The position numbers and the translations under genes were made by a program. From assembly GCA_017305815.1 (NCBI GenBank), contig JAFKJZ010000077.1:1-11203 (forward strand): DNA of 11,203 nucleotides. Reading direction: 5' to 3'. This DNA is from Hyphomicrobiales bacterium. GTDB lineage: Bacteria; Pseudomonadota; Alphaproteobacteria; Rhizobiales; Kaistiaceae. Shown here piece after piece: positions 7,273-11,203 of the stretch. Below the pieces are notes generated by a model that was not told the origin of the DNA, ran no database searches, and saw nothing but the letters and a program-made list of their open reading frames with translations. Position 1 is the stretch's first letter, and the number at the start of each line of letters is the position of its first letter.

Positions 7273-7391
7273 ATTGATGTTCTTTGTTCGCCGGCTGAGC
7301 GACGGCCACGCCTGTGGCGCGCTTCCTCCCGTCGTTCAACCGCCTCGACTGCCTACCCTCGATCGAAGCCCGTGCACTCGTCATCTGAGAT

Positions 7392-7421
7392 ACGATGCTC
7401 TCTTAGCGAGCCACGATGCTC
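7392..7421. promoter_or_regulatory. Candidate operator: ACGATGCTC direct repeat, 21-base period
   Basis: ACGATGCTC occurs at 7392-7400 and 7413-7421, an exact nine-base repeat with start-to-start distance of 21, about two turns of B-DNA. It lies 133-162 bases upstream of the binding-protein start. Two same-face half-sites are what a dimer or tandem regulator would use. No regulator gene is in the window, so the assignment is inference. Confidence 0.3.
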
Positions 7422-7560
7422 CTTGCACGCAAAATGCGTCCTAGTGGGATCGCCGTCCAGAACTTCTTTGCGGCCGGCGCCGACACTGCACATCCCTCTG
7501 CGACACCCCGAAAGTTACGTTTGGGAAACTGCTCGCGTGCGACGACTGACTGTGGCGCGA

Positions 7561-7590
7561 TTGTCCATTCTCCGGAGACAACCTTATTCT
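7561..7590 (+). promoter_or_regulatory. Candidate promoter for VOC/hydrolase genes with palindromic operator
   Basis: TTGTCC (7561-7566) and TTATTC (7584-7589) are spaced 17 bases apart, a reasonable housekeeping-sigma match pointing to the VOC gene 70 bases downstream. The spacer holds the perfect palindrome TCTCCGGAGA (7569-7578), and TTGTC…GACAA (7561-7581) forms a wider inverted repeat. An operator inside the spacer would fit a repressor. Unproven. Confidence 0.35.
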
Positions 7591-7659
7591 GGCGAGCCGG
7601 TTGAGTTTCGAGCCAGGAAGTCCATTTTCCTGCCAACGCACTCGTTTGGAGAACTCATC

Positions 7660-8554
7660 ATGGATCTGAAGCTCGGTGGCTTCCATCATCTTACCGCGAT
7701 CACGGCGGACGCGCCGGGCAATCTTGCCTTCTACACCAAGGTGCTCGGGCTCCGGCTGGTGAAGAAGACTGTCAACCAGGACGATACCAGCGCCTACCAT
7801 CTCTTCTATGGCGACGGCGCGGCGACGCCCGGTTCCGACATCACCTTCTTCGACTGGCCGGTCGGCCCCGCCCGGCGTGGAACGCATTCGATCGTCCGCA
7901 CCGGCTTCCGCGTCGACGGCAACAGCCTCGGCTGGTGGCGCGACCACCTGCGCGGCCTCGGCGTCAATACCGGCGACGTGACGGATCTCGGCGGCCGCCA
8001 GGGCCTGATCTTCGAGGACCCGGAAGGCCAGCGCCTGTCGCTGGTCGACAACGGCGCCAGGGCGGAAGCGCATCCCTGGGAGCGCAGCGCGGTTCCGGCG
8101 GAGCACCAGATCCTCGGCCTCGGCCCGATCAATGAAGAAGGTGCGCGACTATCCGCAGAGCGCCATCTCGTCCAACCAGGTGCATGTCTACGAGATGGGC
8201 GATGGCGGCCCGCATGCCGAGCTGCACGTCGTCGTCGAGCCGGATGCGCCGACGGCGCGGGAAGGCGCCGGTGGCGTCCACCACGTCGCCTTCCGCACGC
8301 CGGACAATGACAGCCTGCGGCTCTGGGCCGAGCGGGTGCGCGATTTCCGCATCGGCTCCAGCGGCGAGGTCGAGCGCTACTACTTCCGTTCGCTCTATTT
8401 CCGCGAGCCGAACGGCATCCTGTTCGAGATCGCCACCGACGTCCCCGGCTTCACCGCCGACGAACCGCTGGAGACGCTCGGCGAACATCTGTCGCTGCCG
8501 CCCTTCCTGGAAGGACGCCGGCAATCGATCGAGGATAATCTGAAGCCGCTCTAG
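7660..8554 (+). pseudogene. VOC-family ring-cleaving dioxygenase/glyoxalase (MhqE/MhqO-like), frameshifted
   Basis: Intact relatives are ~310-residue two-domain VOC proteins annotated as ring-cleaving dioxygenases, of the MhqA/E/O group linked to quinone resistance. The first part (ATG 7660, GGAG eight bases before) has GFHHLTAITAD, FYTKVLGLRLVKKTVNQDD, YHLFYGD and LIFEDPEG, and is normal to ILGLGPI (codon 157, ending 8130). From 8132 the homology jumps to another frame with KKVRDYP, VHVYEMGDGGPHAELHV, GGVHHVAFRTPD, YYFRSLYFREPNGILFEIATD and a normal end LPPFLEGRRQSI…LKPL at 8554. The start of the second VOC domain, about 20 residues, is missing at the join, so this is a deletion that is not a multiple of three. 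Read literally, the first frame ends at 8310 with a nonsense tail. It is probably inactive unless the join is a sequencing or assembly error. Confidence 0.85.
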
Positions 8555-8584
8555 GGCGCCTTCGACCGTCTGTGAATGCGTACC

Positions 8585-8609
8585 GGATCGCCCGCGGGTC
8601 GGGCGATCC
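8585..8609. promoter_or_regulatory. Intercistronic hairpin between VOC gene and hydrolase
   Basis: GGATCGCCCG, loop CGGGT, CGGGCGATCC: ten perfect base pairs, 30 bases after the VOC stop codon and 72 bases before the hydrolase start. There is no T run, so it is more likely an mRNA processing or stabilising hairpin, or a small repeat, than a terminator. Confidence 0.5.
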
Positions 8610-8681
8610 AACAAGAAGCCGGCCGTTCATCGCCCGCCAGGAAGCGGTGGACGGCTGCGGCTGGAAAGGGGCACGGAGATC

Positions 8682-9350
8682 ATGACCATCGACAAGACCA
8701 GGGGCGCCGCCCCCCATGCGGGACAGCGCATTCTTTCCGCCGGCGCGCCGGTCGAGAAGGCGCGCGCGGCCGTCGTCATGCTGCATGGCCGCGGCGCCAC
8801 CGCCGACGACATCATCGGGCTTGCCGACCATCTCGGCCAGAACGATGTCGCCTATTTCGCGCCGCAGGCCGCCGGCTATGCCTGGTATCCGCAGCGCTTC
8901 ATGCAGCCGACGGCGCTGAACCAGCCCTATCTCGGCGCAGCGCTCGGCGTGGTCCACAATCTGGTGGACGACATCGTCGCGGCGGGGATCGCTCGCGAGC
9001 GGATCGTGCTGCTCGGCTTCTCGCAGGGCGCCTGCCTGGCGCTCGAGGCGGTGGCGCGCAGGCCCGGCCGCTATGGCGGCGCGGTCGGCCTCAGCGGCGG
9101 CCTGATCGGCGCGGACAACGAGGTATGGAACGGGGCGGACGATCTGGCGGGAACGCCGGTCCTGCTCGGCTGCGCCGAGCTCGACGCCCATATCCCCCTC
9201 TCGAGGGTGCAGGAGACGGCCGCCCGGTTCGAGAAGGCCGGCGCCGGCGTGACGACGCGGATCTATCGCGGCTCGGCCCATGGCGTGAACGCCGACGAGA
9301 TCGAGCTGACGACGGCGCTGCTTTCCGGCATCGGCAAGACCGCCGCTTAG
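8682..9350 (+). CDS. Alpha/beta-hydrolase, phospholipase/carboxylesterase family (MhqD/YpfH-like)
   Basis: This 222-residue cytoplasmic esterase is full length for the Abhydrolase_2 phospholipase/carboxylesterase family. VVMLHGRGAT (31-40) forms the oxyanion-hole strand, GFSQGACLA (112-120) the nucleophile elbow with S114, GCAELDAHIP (163-172) carries the acid D168, and GSAHGVN (197-203) the base H200. No signal peptide. The ATG start has AAAGGGG about ten bases and GGAG three bases upstream. It lies 127 bases after the VOC gene and is probably co-transcribed with it. In Bacillus subtilis the same pair (mhqE dioxygenase, mhqD hydrolase) is induced by quinones under MhqR, and many proteobacteria keep the pair together; a role in detoxifying quinones or related electrophiles is therefore inferred. 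The real substrate is unknown. Confidence 0.9.
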   Translation: MTIDKTRGAAPHAGQRILSAGAPVEKARAAVVMLHGRGATADDIIGLADHLGQNDVAYFAPQAAGYAWYPQRFMQPTALNQPYLGAALGVVHNLVDDIVAAGIARERIVLLGFSQGACLALEAVARRPGRYGGAVGLSGGLIGADNEVWNGADDLAGTPVLLGCAELDAHIPLSRVQETAARFEKAGAGVTTRIYRGSAHGVNADEIELTTALLSGIGKTAA

Positions 9351-9382
9351 CGCGTCCCGTCCAGGACGCCCCCTTACCCCGA

Positions 9383-9408
9383 CCCCTCTCCCGCCCGCGG
9401 GAGAGGGG
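9383..9408. repeat. Dispersed palindromic repeat, copy B
   Basis: CCCCTCTCCCGC, loop CC, GCGGGAGAGGGG: twelve perfect pairs, 33 bases after the hydrolase stop. It is the same core as copies A and C but lacks the GTGAGGGTCTTCGC tail. Between convergent genes it could act as an RNA 3'-end hairpin for the hydrolase transcript. Confidence 0.65.
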
Positions 9409-9467
9409 GATCGCCCGCGTGGGTTGCAGCGTCGGCTCGTCGTCGACGAGGTCGCCGCCCCCAAGAG

Positions 9468-9511
9468 CCCTCGCCCGCTTGCGGGAGAGGGTTGGGTGAG
9501 GGTCTTCGCAA
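9468..9511. repeat. Dispersed palindromic repeat, copy C
   Basis: CCCTCGCCCGC, loop TT, GCGGGAGAGGG (9468-9491, one mismatch), followed by GTGAGGGTCTTCGC (9496-9509). It ends six bases before the SDR stop codon, the same placement and orientation as copy A relative to the beta-glucosidase gene. Between copies B and C lies a separate small palindrome, CTCGTCG-T-CGACGAG (9436-9450). Confidence 0.65.
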
Positions 9512-9517
9512 GCTTCC

Positions 9518-10309
9518 TCAGCTCGGCGTCAGGCGGAAGTCCTTGCTTTCCGGCAGGGTCTGGCCGCCATCGACGACGATGGTGGTGCCGGTGATGTAGG
9601 CGGATTCATCGGAGGCGAGGAACAGCGCCGCATTGGCGATGTCCTCCGGCGTGCCGAGCCGGCCGAGCGGGATCGAATCCTCCATGCCCTTGATGAAGGC
9701 GGCGCTGCGGCCGGCCTTCATGCCTTCGGTCAGGATGTTGCCCGGCTCGATGCCGTTGACGGTGATGCCGTAGCCGGCGAATTCGAGCGCCGCCGACTTG
9801 ATGAAGCCGTTGATGCCGGCCTTGGACGCCGAATAATGGCCGTGGCCGGGGCTGGTCACGCGCGGGCCGGTGATCGACGAAGTGAAGATCATCCGGCCGT
9901 AGCCCTTGGCCTTCATCGCCGGCAGCGCCGCACGCGCCACCAGGAAGGTGCCGCGCAGGTTGACGCCGAGCACGGCGTCCCATTCCTCCGGCTCGATGTC
10001 CTCGATCAGCGTCCACGGATAGATGCCGGCGTTCTGGACGACGATGTCGATGCCGCCGAAATGCGTCACCGCCTCGGCGACGGCGCGCTCGGCGTCCGCC
10101 TTCCGGGAAATATCGGTCTCGATGAAGCGAACGCGGTCGGGCCCGCCGAGCGAGGCAGCGAAGGCGGTGCCAGCCTCGATTTCCGTATCGGCGATGACGA
10201 CGCGCGCGCCCTCGGCGGCGAAGCGGGCGGCGATGGCGCCGCCGATGCCCCGCGCTCCACCCACGACGAGGGCGGAGCGGCCGGCGAGACGCTGGGACGA
10301 AATGCTCAT
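9518..10309 (-). CDS. Short-chain dehydrogenase/reductase (UcpA-like)
   Basis: This is a classical SDR of 263 residues, an NAD(P)-dependent alcohol/polyol/sugar dehydrogenase or ketoreductase. The Rossmann motif is GGARGIGG (17-24), where Gly replaces the usual first Thr. D41 after the second strand favours NAD over NADP. NAG is at 93-95, the catalytic tetrad is N117, S145, Y159 and K163 (YSASK), and the C-terminus VVDGGQTLPES resembles E. coli UcpA. The Ser-Tyr spacing of 14 is also UcpA-like. The ATG overlaps the stop of the upstream permease (TGATG), so translation is coupled. This suggests that it oxidises the sugar or polyol brought in by that transporter. It is the last gene before the copy C repeat. 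Family is certain, substrate is not. Confidence 0.92.
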   Translation of the reverse strand: MSISSQRLAGRSALVVGGARGIGGAIAARFAAEGARVVIADTEIEAGTAFAASLGGPDRVRFIETDISRKADAERAVAEAVTHFGGIDIVVQNAGIYPWTLIEDIEPEEWDAVLGVNLRGTFLVARAALPAMKAKGYGRMIFTSSITGPRVTSPGHGHYSASKAGINGFIKSAALEFAGYGITVNGIEPGNILTEGMKAGRSAAFIKGMEDSIPLGRLGTPEDIANAALFLASDESAYITGTTIVVDGGQTLPESKDFRLTPS

Positions 10310-11203
10310 CAGGCGAGCCTCTTTCTGATGTTGAGCTTGAAGGTATCGAGCAGCACCGCCACCAGGACCATGCCGCCCTGGATCAGCTGGGTGAAATGCG
10401 CGGGCATGCCCATCAGGTTGATCGCGGTCTGGATCGAGGCGAGCAGCAGCACGCCGGCATAGACGCCGGGCAGGCTGCCGACGCCGCCCTTGAGGCTGAC
10501 GCCGCCGATGACGACCGCCGCGAAGGTCTGGAACAGCATGCCGACACCGAGATTGGCCGTCGCGCCCGAGGTGCGGATCGCCAGCAGCCAGCCGGCGAGG
10601 CCGGCGATCGAGCCGGCGAGGACGAAGGTGATCGCCGTCAGCCGGTCGACCTTGATGCCGGCGCGATAGGCCGCGGTCGGATTGCCGCCGATCATCAGCA
10701 GGTGACGGCCGAACGGCGTGCGGTTCAGGATGAAGGCGAAGACAAGGGTGGCGATGATGGCAAACCAGGCCATCAGCGGGATCTGCAGGAAGCGCTCGAT
10801 CGCGATGATGCGGAGCTCCTGCTGCAGTTCCTGCGCCGAACGGCCGCCCGACAGCGCCACGACGAGGCCGCGGCCCCAGATGAAGGCGGCGAGCGTGACG
10901 ATGAAGGAGTTCATCTTCAGGCGCACGACGAAGAAGGCGTTGCTGGCGCCGACCAGCGCGCCGACCGCGAGCGCGATCAGCAGCGAGATCGGCACCACCA
11001 GCCAGGCCGGCGTAAAGCCGAAGCCGAGGCCGACGCCCGATTTGGCGAACAGGATGCCGACCACCATCGCCGCCAGCGCCATGACCGATTCGATCGAGAG
11101 GTCCATGTAGCCGGCGATGATCAGGAGCGACAGGCCGATCGCCAGAGTGCCGACAAAGGTCGACTGCTCGACGATGTTGGCGAAGATGCCGATCTGGAAA
11201 TAG
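10309..11203 (-). CDS. Second sugar ABC transporter permease (RbsC-like), 5'-partial
   Basis: About 297 residues of an RbsC-type inner-membrane permease are visible. The frame stays open and protein-like to the right edge (FQIGIFANIVEQS, then TFVGTLAIGLSLLIIAGYM), so the Met at 11106 is internal and the start lies outside. Markers are GYMDLSIES (the family's GGIDLSVGS, with Glu for Gly), GRHLLMIGGNPTAAYRAGI, which contacts the ATPase, and VVIGGVSLKGGVGS near the C-terminus. It is distinct from both permeases of the first system, and so belongs to a second transporter whose ATPase and binding protein should lie to the right. Its TGA overlaps the ATG of the SDR. Substrate unknown. Confidence 0.92.
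   Translation of the reverse strand, partial: YFQIGIFANIVEQSTFVGTLAIGLSLLIIAGYMDLSIESVMALAAMVVGILFAKSGVGLGFGFTPAWLVVPISLLIALAVGALVGASNAFFVVRLKMNSFIVTLAAFIWGRGLVVALSGGRSAQELQQELRIIAIERFLQIPLMAWFAIIATLVFAFILNRTPFGRHLLMIGGNPTAAYRAGIKVDRLTAITFVLAGSIAGLAGWLLAIRTSGATANLGVGMLFQTFAAVVIGGVSLKGGVGSLPGVYAGVLLLASIQTAINLMGMPAHFTQLIQGGMVLVAVLLDTFKLNIRKRLA

Larger units (their letters stand above)
7260..7659. other. Divergent intergenic region (400 bases), no gene seen
   Basis: This region separates the minus-strand binding-protein gene from the plus-strand VOC gene and is less GC-rich than its surroundings. Short open frames here look unlike proteins and have no plausible ribosome binding site. Elements noted inside are a direct repeat (7392-7421), a small palindrome ACGCA-AAA-TGCGT (7427-7439), and a candidate promoter with an internal palindrome facing the VOC gene (7561-7590). 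I could not find a convincing -35/-10 pair for the transporter operon. Confidence 0.6.

Noticed and set aside
7416..7604. Possible small protein in the divergent intergenic region
   Set aside because: No ribosome binding site, no protein-like pattern, and it overlaps the candidate regulatory elements.
8132..8554. Independent small VOC gene starting at the ATG at 8132
   Set aside because: There is no ribosome binding site, it begins in the middle of a VOC domain, and the preceding frame supplies exactly the missing first part. It is one broken gene.
9383..9511. CRISPR-like array from the repeated GC palindromes
   Set aside because: There are only two nearby copies, with unequal sequence and no regular spacer pattern; they match common dispersed intergenic palindromes.

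Overview
The window is high-GC DNA whose gene content and style (RbsC-type sugar ABC transporters, ATGA/GTGA gene overlaps, dispersed CCCTCTCCCGC…GCGGGAGAGGG palindromes) suggest an alphaproteobacterium of the Hyphomicrobiales (Kaistia/Bosea/Rhizobium-like). This placement rests on recognising the sequences, not on a search. The first ~600 bases look different and may not belong to the same genome.

Layout. (1) 1-600: the 3' part of a DUF4442 hotdog-fold gene on +, a short hairpin, and on - what looks like the C-terminal tail of a one-TM protein that stops being protein-like near base 600. (2) 605-994: the C-terminal third of a guanine deaminase on +, starting abruptly at its metal-binding Asp; the rest of the gene is missing. 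(3) 1055-7259, all on -: a five-gene sugar-uptake unit read right to left as substrate-binding protein, double ATPase, permease 1, permease 2, GH1 beta-glucosidase. The two permease starts overlap the preceding stop codons, and a perfect GC palindrome separates the binding-protein gene from the ATPase gene. (4) 7260-7659: a divergent intergenic region with candidate operator and promoter elements. (5) 7660-9350 on +: a two-domain VOC (glyoxalase/extradiol dioxygenase-like) gene broken by an internal deletion plus frameshift, followed by an intact alpha/beta-hydrolase. The pair resembles the MhqE-MhqD type quinone/electrophile detoxification pair. (6) 9351-9517: convergent intergenic region with two copies of a palindromic repeat. 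(7) 9518-11203 on -: a UcpA-like short-chain dehydrogenase translationally coupled to the RbsC-type permease of a second sugar ABC system that runs off the right edge.

How it works together (inference). Unit 3 should import a sugar or small glycoside through a periplasmic receptor and a two-permease channel, as in ytfQRT-yjfF, and hydrolyse a beta-glycoside in the cytoplasm. Unit 7 should import another sugar or polyol and oxidise it with an NAD-dependent SDR. Neither substrate can be read from sequence alone. I did not find a new defence, mobile or RNA system. The points most worth checking are the discontinuity near base 600, the broken VOC gene, the highly degenerate second ATPase site, and the regulatory palindromes and repeats.
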